In this document: one piece after another, positions 12,408 through 25,700 of the stretch
How the letters are laid out: each line of letters opens with the position of its first letter
Numbering within the stretch: position 1 is the stretch's first letter
DNA from: Echinarachnius parma
Lineage: Eukaryota > Echinodermata > Echinoidea > Clypeasteroida > Echinarachniidae
Length of the DNA: 64,000 nt
Assembly (NCBI GenBank): GCA_037951105.1
Contig: JBAMJV010008074.1
Location: 1 to 64,000, forward strand
Reading direction: 5' to 3'
Translations under genes and position numbers: made by a program
Notes under the pieces: model-generated
Told to the model about the DNA's origin: nothing
Database searches by the model: none
The model's input: the letters and a program-made list of their open reading frames with translations, nothing else

Positions 12408-15400
12408 GTTCGTTTAATTTTTGTTGTAATTTTTCATTTAATTTAAGAAGGAAACGAATTAATCCTCGTCGAAATAAGATTTTGTAAACATTTATCAGCA
12501 TAATATGTCAGTCAGAGAAACAAAGGGGACATTTGAGTTAAATTGGAAAACATAACGAGAACGTTATAATTGAGAGTTTTAACGGATGACATAAAATTAT
12601 TAATTTTGATTGCTTGTGATAAACATTTTTCGGGACAATGCTCAGCGATATGTAAGCCATTCAGCTGATTCTGCCCCATAAGGGGATGACCTTATGCACT
12701 TTGTCAAAACTCACCGATCAGTCTTTCTCGAAGCTGGGCCTGGTCGTCCATATTTAGTAGACTTAGTTATACACAACAGTTTTAACCAGGAGTATAAATT
12801 TATAAATTGATTAACTAAAACGTGTTTAAACGGTCTCTGTGTCCTTGACAGCATTTCCTGACAATGTTCAGCGGCGTCCTGGCCATTCCGCTGATTCTGT
12901 CGCAGGACCTGTGCATCAGCGATGACCTGGTCACTCTATCCAAGCTCATTGGGACCATCTTCTTTGTGTCCGGTCTGGTCACGCTTCTACAGGCCACATT
13001 CGGCGTCAGGTAGGTAGTACGTGTAATACGTACGTCGTAACTATAAACCCTGTCCGAATGGAGCGACTGGGAAGGGTAATCATTTGAAATTTCGACCGCG
13101 GTCATCATCATTAGTATACGTCCGTATTACCCGGGTTTGTTGTTTTTACTTTAAATTAGTATGAATGGAACAATCCAGTCAACCTTCTTTTTAAATAGTG
13201 TAGTAGTGAAACAATTAAAGGGCTTAAAACCAATCATAATAATTCGACAGCAGTCCGTATTTTCCTGGAGTTTTGCTTTTCCTTTTTAATAATAGTATGA
13301 ATAGAAAAATCCAGTCAACCTTCTTTTTAAATTGTGCAAGGAGTTAAACAAATAAAGGGCATAAGAGCAATTATACTATCAAACTTGCTGAAAAGAAGCT
13401 ATATGTTGGCAGTCACATGACAAGAAGATTTGTATATATTTCGATATTTGGTAAACAAAAAGTTAACTTGGGTTTCGTGTTTGTCAATGATCATGGAGAG
13501 TTCCAACATAAATAACATGAATCTACATTATATGTGATTATATTTTACATACATGGCAGAGCATGTGAATATTAAAAAAAAACAATTACTTTAGTCTAGA
13601 TGTTGCATTTGAATACCAAAAAGGTGTCAAGAAACGAGGTTAAGGGGGTGATAATATTGTCTACATGCATAGTATAATACATGCACGTATAATACATGCA
13701 TGTATGTATGTATGTAATGGGGGTCATGATGTCAAACTAAATGGGTATATTATAGGGCATTGTGCTGATTTCTTCTACCCTTTCTTTCCGATTTGACTGT
13801 TGGCACAATCATCGGAGTATGGAGGTCATGGTGAATCGCAGGAAGCTCAAAACCAATGTTTTTGACCCTGGATGTGATTTGTGTGTCAGTGACTCATTGA
13901 TTCATCGGCATTCGTCGAACTTTAAAACACTTTTAACAGAACTAGGCAGAACTATGCATGCAATATCCAATGACATTCAAACATCTTTCTGTAAATAATG
14001 GAATTTAACTTTCCTTATTATCATGAATTGCAATCATCTTAAATAAAGTATGGTTGTCGAAGATGAGTGTATTTCATTGAGAGTGATTAATTGCGATATA
14101 TTTTGTATATGCCTCCACCACAGAGTATAGCCTTCTTATTGACTATGACCAGTTGGCTGCGTACGTGCATTGCTATTGATACGACTAGTTTATATCTTAT
14201 TTTAGTACTGCAAAATGCCTTCTGACTAGAACGAACCTAATGACCTAGGGTTAGTGTTAGTGTTAGTGAAAAGTGTTTTGAGAATTACCACCATCAAATA
14301 GGGCCTTGTGTTTCAATAGTTATATCACTGGTCTAGCAATCCGGGTATTTTTCGGGTTCGATTCCCGGATGAGAAGCCCAATTTTCCTTTTCACTTTTTC
14401 ATTTATTTAATTTATTTCTTGCCCGTTCCCTTTTTGTGTGTGTTTGTGTTTCTTTATGAAAAGGTTACCCATTATACAGGGAGGAACGTTCGCCTTCCTC
14501 CTCCCCACTTTTTCAATTTTGGGTCTAAAGGGGGACTGCCCCAGCAAGGATGGTAAGCTCGACAAAAAAAAAAACATTTCCGCAGAATTAGCATATCGTG
14601 TGTTTCTCTCTCATGATTACCACCATTCCATATTACACTAAATTTGTAAATTGCAATTATCATCTGCAATTATCATCTGCAATTATCATCTATGAAATCT
14701 GCTTTTCACCCATGTATATAAACCTAGTTACATTTAATCGGATTTACTTTGATTCAATAGAAACCTGCAAACTCAAATGGCCTTGTTTTTACCGGTTTTA
14801 GTGTTAAATTATGACGTTTGTTGTAGAGCGCCAAGTTAGTAGGAATAGGGGGCTAGATGTGAGATGAAACTAACATTAAACTCAGTTTGAAAGAATTGTA
14901 GCTTTTGAATGTTTTATGTATATGTCGGCATTATACACAGAATGTAGCAAGTTCTTTTAGCATAGCATAGAAATGCAATTTCTAATCATGTTTGTTTGAT
15001 CTTAATCATTCTCCTTAGAGTCACCACTTGCGTAAATACTATTCCCCGCCATTTTATGCATTTCACGTGACGTATCATTTCACAACGGAGATTGACCAAA
15101 ATAATGGCTCTCCTCCTTCCGACATTTGTATACGTACTATAACGTCGCGTTCTATTTTAACATCTCCAGTGATTTAATTTCGTTATTATTGCCATTAATG
15201 TTCACATTTCCCGTCATTTTATGCATATCACATGACGTTCGTACCACCAATCGCAGGTTACCAATTCTACATGAGGGCACTTTGACCTTTCTCCTGACTT
15301 GATACTGTACATCCCTATTATCATTTCATTTCCCTAGGCTATTACCTTCATTTGTTTACATAATTTCCCGCCATTTCATGCATGTCGTGACGTAGGTTGC

Positions 15401-18400
15401 CAATCGTACAGGGGGGCACTTTTACTTTTCTCCTCCCGACTTTCGCTATCTTCCGTCTGCGCGGAGAGTGCCCGAGCAAGGAAGGTAAGTGTTACGTATT
15501 TCTGGTGGTCGAGGGCAGTAGCTAACCGCGCTTCATTTAATTGAATTTTAATTCCATAACAAAAAAAAATCATTATTAGAAAAAAAAGATATGCTAACAA
15601 AATGTGCTTATGAATACAAATGCAACATCATATAATCGTGTACAACAAACGTCTATCATTTATATCCCAACCGCTTAAATTTCTTTGTGTTTTATCATTT
15701 GTGACATGATTTTGTCTTGTCGTTTTCATCATGCGAATCGTTTGGATTTTAGTTGCACATTTGTTTGTTATTGTGTAATTTATTGCACGTGACGTTGTGC
15801 CCCACCCCCCCCCCCCCCCTTTCCGCGCAAAAGTAGCTGTAGCTTAAAGGGATGCCCGTAAAGTGTCTAACTCTACCAAAATTACTTGGAGCTTCCTCGT
15901 TTCTCTTCTACTGTGTTGTTTAAGCTTATGGTAAGAGAAGAATAAAATAGGGTTAGATTTTTCAAATGCCCCCTTTAGTATGGCGATATCTATCATTCAG
16001 CTCAAGAGCGTTAATGAACGGTCATAAACCTCAATAAACGGCATACAGTAATTCGTTGTAAAAGCTGACGCATATTTTCGCTTTTTAACCAGGAAGCAGT
16101 GTTCTCTTTTTCAATGAAACTTTCACACATCATTCGGACATATCTTTACAATGATCTTGGTACAGGATGTCAAATGTCATTTTGGGGCAATATCTGACAC
16201 AAGATAAAGAAAGTTATTAACACTAATACGGCTTTGTTTCGTTCAGTAGTGTACGTGAAAGAAGAGCTAATTCCAAATGATATTTTAACCTTCTATACAA
16301 TAATCCCTACAATATAGATTCCATCCATTTACTTGTTTTTTCACTTCATGTTTCTTTTTGTTTCGTACATAATCATCTCTTATCAAAGAGTATAATATTA
16401 CCCCACTATCATGCAAATCATGTTCCATATCATAATCGTGCTAACAATCACCCGGCTGTTCGTGCTTGACATAACATAAATATTCAATGCATGATAATTG
16501 AAATTTAATATCGTACTATAACCGATGAGTGTATAACTCAGATGTATGATATGTACATGCCGTAAATGTGACTATGACCTAGTTTCTTAAAGGCAAATGC
16601 CAATAGTGGGAAACGCCCCACACAAACAAAATAAAATGTACGCTCGCATTACCAATCATGTGAAAGAATATGTTTTTACTAATACGGGATGATACAATTT
16701 TTGCCTGGAAACCGCCTACTAATTGATATATTTTGGTAAATTATAAACTCATTTACTTTAAATTGATATCTCCGACGGTTGTATGTTGATATGCACCCTC
16801 GTGCGCTGCGTGCTAATCCTATGGCAAATGCGGCACATGGTTTCGCACGAGCTTATCGCACGAACAACAATACTAATCATTAGTTTGGCCAATAAAGTTA
16901 TTTCCGATAATTTTCTCAAAACGAGCATTTGGCTTTAATAACGATACAAACAAAACCATGTGCACTTAATGACAGTTTCAGTGATCATGTGATGTATATA
17001 AGGTTCTAATGAGGACTCGGTCTGTAGCAAGAATAAAATGGTGTAGCGGATCTTTGTACCCCGCTACAGTGGGTTAAAACCATCCTACCTATATATATCA
17101 CTAAAATATGCCCCCCTCCCCCCATCGGGGTTAGGATTGGGGGGGGGGGGGGGGCAAGCGCTCCTGCAACGGGAAGAAACAACCCCTCTACGTTACTGAG
17201 CTGTGGTCTATCATTTTATTATTTAATCTTTCCTCGTTTGAAAACAGGATATGTACACAACGTTTATTATACATATACCGCTTTTAAAAATGTTTGCACA
17301 TGTCTAAAGGTAAAATGGACCCTAATTAAAAATGAATGGTCCTCCAGAAGTTTGATATATGAGAGTCGGTTTGGGAACTAAGGGCTGGGGGAATTACCTT
17401 CCAATCGGATTTCTCGCCCCATAACTATACCTTTAACTCTCTCTCTCTCTCTTCTTGGGAAAATTAACAGCAAAATACATTAAGCTACTTTTAACTTTTA
17501 TATCGGATTGTCTTCAGCACGGGGTAATATTGACCCCATCTTCCACCCCTTTACTAGTTTACTCTGGCTGCGGCACTATAATTTGTACATGTTGGTTTTG
17601 GTTTTGTGATAATTATCATGACTGCTTTACCCTTTTGGAAAAAAATATACATATAATGGGCCCATGTCCCTGCGAGAAGAAAAACACAACAAAAGCATAA
17701 TGGGTTATCGTAAACAAATAACTTAAGAAGTATATAAATTGTGCCCCACCTACCCTACCCTACCCTCACATCCCCTGCCCACCACCCCCCCCCCCCCCCC
17801 CCCCCCTCAGTCCGACCACGCGCTCGCCATTGACACCACTATCTGTCATTTTTGGGGCTGTCATGAAACCTTCTTGTCTTTCCTGTCCTTGTTTTCCTCA
17901 GCCAACGCGACGGATGCGGAGATCAATGCCGAATTCCAGAGTCGGATCAGGAGGTACGTTTAGATGTAAACTAAACAAAGAAACGCCTAAATACAGTTGT
18001 ACCTAAAACAAAACAATTAATATTATGTGGTTATGTAGTTAACAGTGGAGTCGTTATGGGGGTATTATTTTCTTACTTCCGTCAAAATAGTAGTTTGATT
18101 ATGTGAAATTAAACATTTTTGATCTATCAATTTCACATTGTCAATCAGATAGCTTATCTATTCAAGAAACTTTTATTTATTGCAGCCATAAGATATAACA
18201 TGCAAACGGCTTGACGTTCGATTAATTTCAGATTAATTTCGATATTTGTTAAAAACACAGGCTATTTTTATAGGGCGTTCGCGTGTAAAAGATCTATTTT
18301 TGATGATATGAATGATTCTTCGTTTTCGGTAATCTGTGAAAAGATCGTTCCTTATAGTGGTGTTGATTTTTTAGATCGTTTATGCAATTGACGCACTTCT

Positions 18401-19726
18401 ACAGTACCAAAACAGGGCCCATACAACCCATTACAAACAACAAATATTGTTGTTAAATGTAGAACTATATACCTACCGATTCTTATTAACGATTTAGTAG
18501 AAGTGAAACCAACAATTAGGTTGGAGATCTACTGGAATGACACTTAACTATAAACAAAGGATATCCTGTTTTTGTTTTAACCGGGTTAATATACCCATTA
18601 TAAGTTAAGATTACGTCCGGTTTGTCTAGGTAGGACCAATAAGTCTAGGTAAGACAATAATTCCTGATCTACCAACGATGACAAGATATGTTGGTAGTTG
18701 GTGCTGAAAATTAATGTGGAAAGTCATTTAAAGGTGCACTGTAAAGTGTTAACTCCACAAAAATTAATTTTAGCTTCTACATTTTCTCTTCTACCGTGTT
18801 GTGTGGCTTATGGTAAGAGAAGAATAAAAAAGGGTAGATTTGTTTGCAAATGCCCCTTTAGTATGACGATAGTATCTATCATTGATAATCATTCAGCTCA
18901 AGAGCGTTAATGAACGGTCATAAACCCAATAAACGTTATACAGTAATTCGTTGTAAAATCAGACGCAAATTTTCGCTTTTTTTAACCAGGAAGCAGTGTT
19001 CTTTTTCATGAAAATTTCACACATCATTCGGACATAATCTTTTGATTTTGGTATAGGACTGAAGTCTCAAATATCATTTTGCGCAATATCTGACACATTA
19101 CAGGTGCAAATAGACAGTCGACGTAAAAGAAACACACTAACATCTAGAACCACACAGAACACACGCATACATATGCGTACCTTCACACACACAAACAAAC
19201 CAATGGGAGTAATTGATAATTCAATTGATGATCCGTCCGATAATTTGCTTGAGAAATTTAAATTGATTATTGATTTATGATTCATTCTTCATTCGTTCGT
19301 TCGTTCGTTCGTTCGTTCGTTCGTTCGTTCGTTCGTTCGTTCGTTCGTTCGTTCGTTCGTTCGTTCATTCATTCATTCATGCATGCATGATCCATCCACC
19401 CATCCATCCATCCATCCATCCATCCATCCATCCATCCATCCACCCATCCATCCATCCACCCATCCATCCATCCACCCATCCATCCATCCACCCATCCATC
19501 CATCCACCCATCCATCCATCCACCCATCCATCCATCCACCCATCCATCCATTCACCCATCCATCATTCACCCATTCACCCATTCATCCATTCACCCATTC
19601 ACCCATTCATCCATTCACCCATTCATCCATTCACCCATTCATCCATTCACCCATTCATTCATTCACCCATTCATTCATTCACTCATTCATTCATTCATTC
19701 ATTCATTCATTGGGTGAGGATTGATG

Positions 19727-19792
<66 letters not shown>

Positions 19793-22700
19793 CTTTCATT
19801 GGGCGAATCTTGATTGATATGTTATTGTTGAATTAATGAATATAAAATATTGATAAGTTCATAATTATATTGATTAACGGTTCCGATATACATGTATTTC
19901 GATTTCTCTACCATGCAGGTCCAGGGAGCGATCATGGTGGCGTCGGTGTTCCAGGTGGTGATCGGGTTCACGGGCATCATGGGTTTCCTGCTGCAGTTCA
20001 TCGGGCCCCTGGCCATCGCACCGACTATCGGGCTGATCGGTCTCTCGCTCTTCAAGGAAGCCGCGCGCCAGTCTTCCTCCCACTGGGGCATCTCGTGGAT
20101 GTAAGAATGTTTCTTGAAGTGCATTAGTCCCTTTTTTAAGTATAAGAATGTTTCTTGAAATTCTTGAAATGGAAGCGTTTGGTACACCCAGTCGAACATA
20201 ATTTTGGGGAAGAGAAATAGTTATCGGAAGGGGTCCACTCATGATCTCATCGCTGAGGACACTCCTGGTGGAGATCGCGATGGCCAATGCCAGTATGCGA
20301 TGGTCTGTTTTCAATGGGTAGCAAACACCTACCAGGGAGGTGTTTCATTCACCAAGCACTAAAATCGATTTTAGCATTTAATCACTAAAAATTCGATGCT
20401 AAAATAGATTTTAGTGCTTGGTGAAACACCCTACATTTCTTTCTGCAAAAATTGGTTATACTTTGTTTAAGATTCGTTCACATCTTAAAGGGGTAGTTTA
20501 GTTTTGGTAGAGAGGGCGCTGCACATCACAATTTTGTTGTGAGGTAATGAAAAACTGAGTGTCAAATTTGAGAGAACATGCAATTTTAATTTTGTTAATG
20601 GCAGAATAAACTTTATTTGGTCAAAATCGACCCAGAAACGGCTGAAATATCAATAAATATATCTGATCTTATAATTATTTGGGGCCCAAATAATTAGATG
20701 TTTTTTTCGAAAAATTAAAAAAATTTAAAAAATTTCAAAAGCGTTTTTTAAATAGTTGTTGATGATCTCTCTATTTAATTATTGTTTCAATAAAACATCA
20801 CATGCATAATTTTGTAAGAAAAATGGTTGAAACCAATGCCTTTTTAGAAAGCGCCCTCGTGTGTTTTAATGGCTTTTTTTTTTAATGATAACGGGCTTTT
20901 TACTTAGTCGTTTGAAATTTTGTATACCTTTCGAGCATGGTGGAGTTATAACTAGTAGTTTATAATGTTACTGTCCAGGTTTGGTTACTAAGTTCAGCCT
21001 TACCAAAACTGTACTACCCCTTTAAGAATATTGTAACACTTCTTGTTTCACAGGGTGATGCTGCTTATTATCCTGTTCTCGCAGTACCTAGAGCGGTTCA
21101 ACGTGCCGTGCCTGTTGTACAACAAGGACAAACAATGCCACGGTACATGGTTCCCTCTCTTCAAGTTGTTTCCAGTAAGTTTCATCGTTGATTAGGTGGA
21201 CTGAGTGTGGTTATCGTGATTAAACAGCTTGTATTTACCTTTTTGTCCATCTACCTCTTCTCCTCCTCCTCATCCTCCTCCTCCTCCTCCTCCACCTCAT
21301 TTTCCTTCTCCTTCTCATTCTCCTTCTGCTCTACGTTATATTTAAAATATAGTCCGCAATATGTTGGCTCAATTTGCCTCCAAAGTTTTTTTTTTTTGCC
21401 AATCCGATGTCACATTATTGCTTTCCCTATACGTAAAGTATATACTTCCTAAAAATGCACTTCTGTTCCTTTGGGCTACTGGCGTATTGTCTGCTGGAAA
21501 TAGTACAATAAACAAACATTTTAAATTATACACAAATGAGGTTTACTTCTGATAAGCGGCATGTGGGCCAAATCGTCCGTACAATAAACTTTACTCAACA
21601 TAACATGTACCAGTCCTATAAGCTCATTATATTAGATTACTTCTTTCGACATTTATTTTCCCTATATAGATCATTATGGCGATTCTGATCGCCTGGGTAT
21701 TCTCCTACATCCTCACGGCTACGGATGTCTTCCCAACGGACCCTGATGCCTATGGCTATAAGGCCAGAACAGACATCAACACCGAGGTTATACGCCAGGC
21801 ACCGTGGTTCTACTTTCCGTATCCAGGTATAAAGCAACGTATACTATGTAGGGAAAGTAATTCCTCGCTTTGTTAGTCTTACTTTGTCATCATGGCGATT
21901 CTTTTCGGCTTGTCTCCTACATCCTGACCGCCATGGATGTGTTCCCCACAGACCCTGATGCATATGGCTATAAGGCCAGGGGGGTGGGGGGGGGGGGGGG
22001 TTCACAGAGATCCTAAGTTGGACTTAACTCTAAGTTGGACTTAAACATTATGGTAAGCCATTTGTAGCCTTGGAATTGCATATATTCAAAAGGAAACATG
22101 CAAGTATATTAGACTTTTCATAAATTTTACATCAAGAACATGAAATGTCCTTGATAATATAACATATTAATGATTAGAATCAACATGTTATGCCCTTGAA
22201 AAAGGACTTTACAACAATTTTCAAAGAAACTATTGGCTTTCCATACTTTTTAAGTCCAACTTGGAGTTAAGTTCAACTTAGGATCTTTGTGAAACACCCC
22301 CAGGACAGACATCAACACCGAGGTTCTATTCTCCTATCCAGGTGAGTATCCCTATATATCACCCACTACCTTGCTCAAGTTCTCCCTGACATACTTGATA
22401 AATGATACTCGGACTTCTTACCGAGCTGAAATTATTTTTTATTCATTTCATTGTAGATGATTGGGGGTTTTGAGCTATTCATGTTAACTTGTCTACAGAA
22501 GAGACTTCTTGGAATTTAATTTGGCACTCGGAGGGTTAATTTCATCCGAACTTGCATGTTCTTCCTTATATATAGGTCAGTGGGAACATCTTTGGTTTAA
22601 AATAGTTAATGGCATGGGTATGTTAGCTGGGGGTTGTCGCCTACATGATAGCTTGAGTTTAATGTTTCTCACTTTCTGAATTTCTATTTTTTTTTCTCAA

Positions 22701-25700
22701 CTTTAGGTCAATGGGGGACGCCATCGGTGAAAATAGCCGGAGTGATGGGCATGTTGGCTGGGGTTCTCGCCTCCATGGTCGAGTCTGTTGGAGACTACTA
22801 CGCATGCGCCAGGTTATCTGGGGCGCCTCCACCGCCAGCCCACGCGATCAATCGCGGTATCGGTATGGAAGGTCTCGGTTGCATCCTGGCCGGGGCCTGG
22901 GGCACGTCCAACGGTACCACGTCGTACAGTGAGAATATCGGTGCTATCGGTATCACAAAGGTATATTTTATTTCAATTATTGTGCCCTTTTCATTTATTA
23001 ATAATTGTAATAGTATTATCATGTCTATATTTTGAACAATGCTGAAATCACGTTACTCTGTATGAATATGTGAAATAAATAAATAAATTAATTAATTGAT
23101 ACATATATGATAGTTGTGAAAGATAATTCCTAATATGGTGTAATAATATGGGATACTATATGGAAACATTTCTTTCATGACTTAAATTAACTTTAAATTA
23201 TTGTCATTATTTTGTTATAGCAATATAATGAATATGAATATGAATATGATAATGAATATTAACTAGAAGTAAAGATTTGCACAGGTCATAAGAATCTTTG
23301 AAACTATATTTGAAAGTGAAATCATTTTGTAAACATTAATGATGTAGTTAGAGTAGGTGTATCTGATGTGTTTTATATTCAATGAGTAATAATTGTTCAG
23401 TTATTCCGTGTATAAGTAATAATTTCACATTTTTAAAGTGATGTATATATATATAGAAATGTTGGTACATTAATAATACTTAATATTAATTTAATTTATT
23501 TTGTCCAACCCTCGTAGGTCGGTAGTCGTGTGGTGATCCAAGTCGCCGCCTGTATCCTGATGTTTGTAGGGGTGTTTGGCAAATTTAGCGCCTTTTTCTC
23601 CACTATTCCTGAACCCGTCATAGGTGGTGTGCTTTCAACTACATTTGGTGAGAAAGAGAGCCAAACAATTATTGTTGTCCCATGTTGTAATGATAGCATT
23701 TACCGGATAACGAATTTCACATCTACTATATCATATGATAATGGTATATACAGTCGAATTTCTAAAACAAAACGCATGCATGTTAACAGTTTGCGACACA
23801 ACATTATTTATTATCACCTGACTTAGTAAATACAGTACATCAGCTGCCATGTAATATTTTTGGATATTACATGGCACTGTTACATGGCAATCAGATGATA
23901 AAACAGTTGTTAACTTTGCTGTCGGGGAAAATCATGGAATGTTCCCCTCGGGATTTAAAATGCTATTTCGTGAAGAAAATAAGTCCCTCGACTACGTCTC
24001 GGGACTTATTTACTCTTCCCTCAATAGCATTTAAAATCCCTCGGGAGTGGAACCAACCAAAAAAATACACGGGGGCAAAGGGCGATTCGCCCCCGATACC
24101 TTTAAAATCGCCCCCGTGAGCCACGGCAAGGGGGCGGAAAAAAAAAAAAAAAAAAAAAAAAACTTTTTTTTTTTTTTTTTTTTTTTTTGGAAAATTTTGT
24201 TTAAACATCTTTTTGCATGATCGGAAAGCGCCAGAAACGTATCAAACGTGGCATAATCAGATAGATCACATCATGATAATCATTTATTAGACCCTTGAGC
24301 AGTGAAAACGATGTAAAAAAAAAAAAAGAGCCCCCGTGAGCCCCAAAATAGCCCTCGTGAATAATTTCACGAGGGCGTTTTTTCCCCTCAAAATTTTCAA
24401 AATCGCCCTCGTGAAAAAAAAAGTATTTTTTTGGTTGAGTGGAACATTCCGTGCTTTTCCCTCCACCACCAGGAGAATTCCACCCCAGAAATGTGATGTT
24501 TGCTGTACAATGAGGTTAATATGAAGAATCATGATCGAAAATCTGAGCCAAAACGGTAGAGCAATAAAAAAGTTATGACAGGATGAACTTTGCTCCGATT
24601 TTTAGTATCGTTCGCAATTGCTATCGATCGTGACGTCACTTGCGAGCAGCAGCCATTTTAACTTCTACATAGAAATTTTACAAAATTTAAATTTTCTTCA
24701 TAAAAAAGCAAATGTATGAGCTACAAATTCCAATGAGGTTGGCCCATCGATATTCTTCTATGAATTTGTGAAAACAAGCAGAGAAAATTAATTTTTAGCA
24801 ACGAAAATGAGAAATAAGTGTATTTTCATGTACTAAAGCCATGGCGAGTTGCTCGTGAATGATGTTGCATATGGCGGCAATTTTGAAACGATCGCTCATT
24901 ACTACATGATGTTCAAAATTATAACTCCCGTGTTTCTTGTCCGAATTTGATCAAATTTTCACCAATTATTCCTCTTGTTCTGCTTATTCAAATACCGAAT
25001 AGTTTTATCAGGCCCGGAATACCCCTTTACCAACTGTATACTATTATATAAAACATACTTTTAGCTATTGTGACTGATTAAGGTTAATACACTCTACTAT
25101 AATGAGTTGCTCATTTGTTATTCATTATTATGCACTTATTAACATATTTACTAGGTATGATTAAAGGCACGCGTTCTACCTATCTTGCAACACCACGTCA
25201 ACGTCACTTTAAAGGGATCTAGTAACTTTGTTGACATGTGCAAAAAGTGATGAGTGGTTGATTCAATGTATATTATTGTTATCTGATATGTCCACACTGG
25301 GTGTTGTGTGAAAATTTCAAGTTACATGGACCCTATATGGCCGAGTAATGAGCAAAAAAGCCAAGGGATATTCACTAACTCATTGCACTCACTTTGTTCA
25401 TGGTTTTCGCGGTCCAGTGGATAATTTAACATCTGAACACTTCAATCGTAAATATCTTGTTTAACAATAAATACAATAAATAAAAGCATGGGACAGGTTT
25501 CGGTTTTTCAAATTTCCCTTTCGTTAATAACGAAAGGGAAATTTGAAAAACCGAAACCTGTCCCATGCTTTTATTGTTAATACAAATACAACAAGGTATG
25601 AGGGAACTGCTAGAATTCCAAATGGATTTTGAGGATTTGGACAATGTTACTAAGTCACTTTAATGATGATGATGATTATATTTGTATGATATGTTTTGTT

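Noticed and set aside
19270-19734. 154-codon open frame of His-Pro-Ser-Ile repeats and facing Trp-Met-Asp-Gly frames
   Set aside because: It is a translation of the tetranucleotide array and has no gene features.
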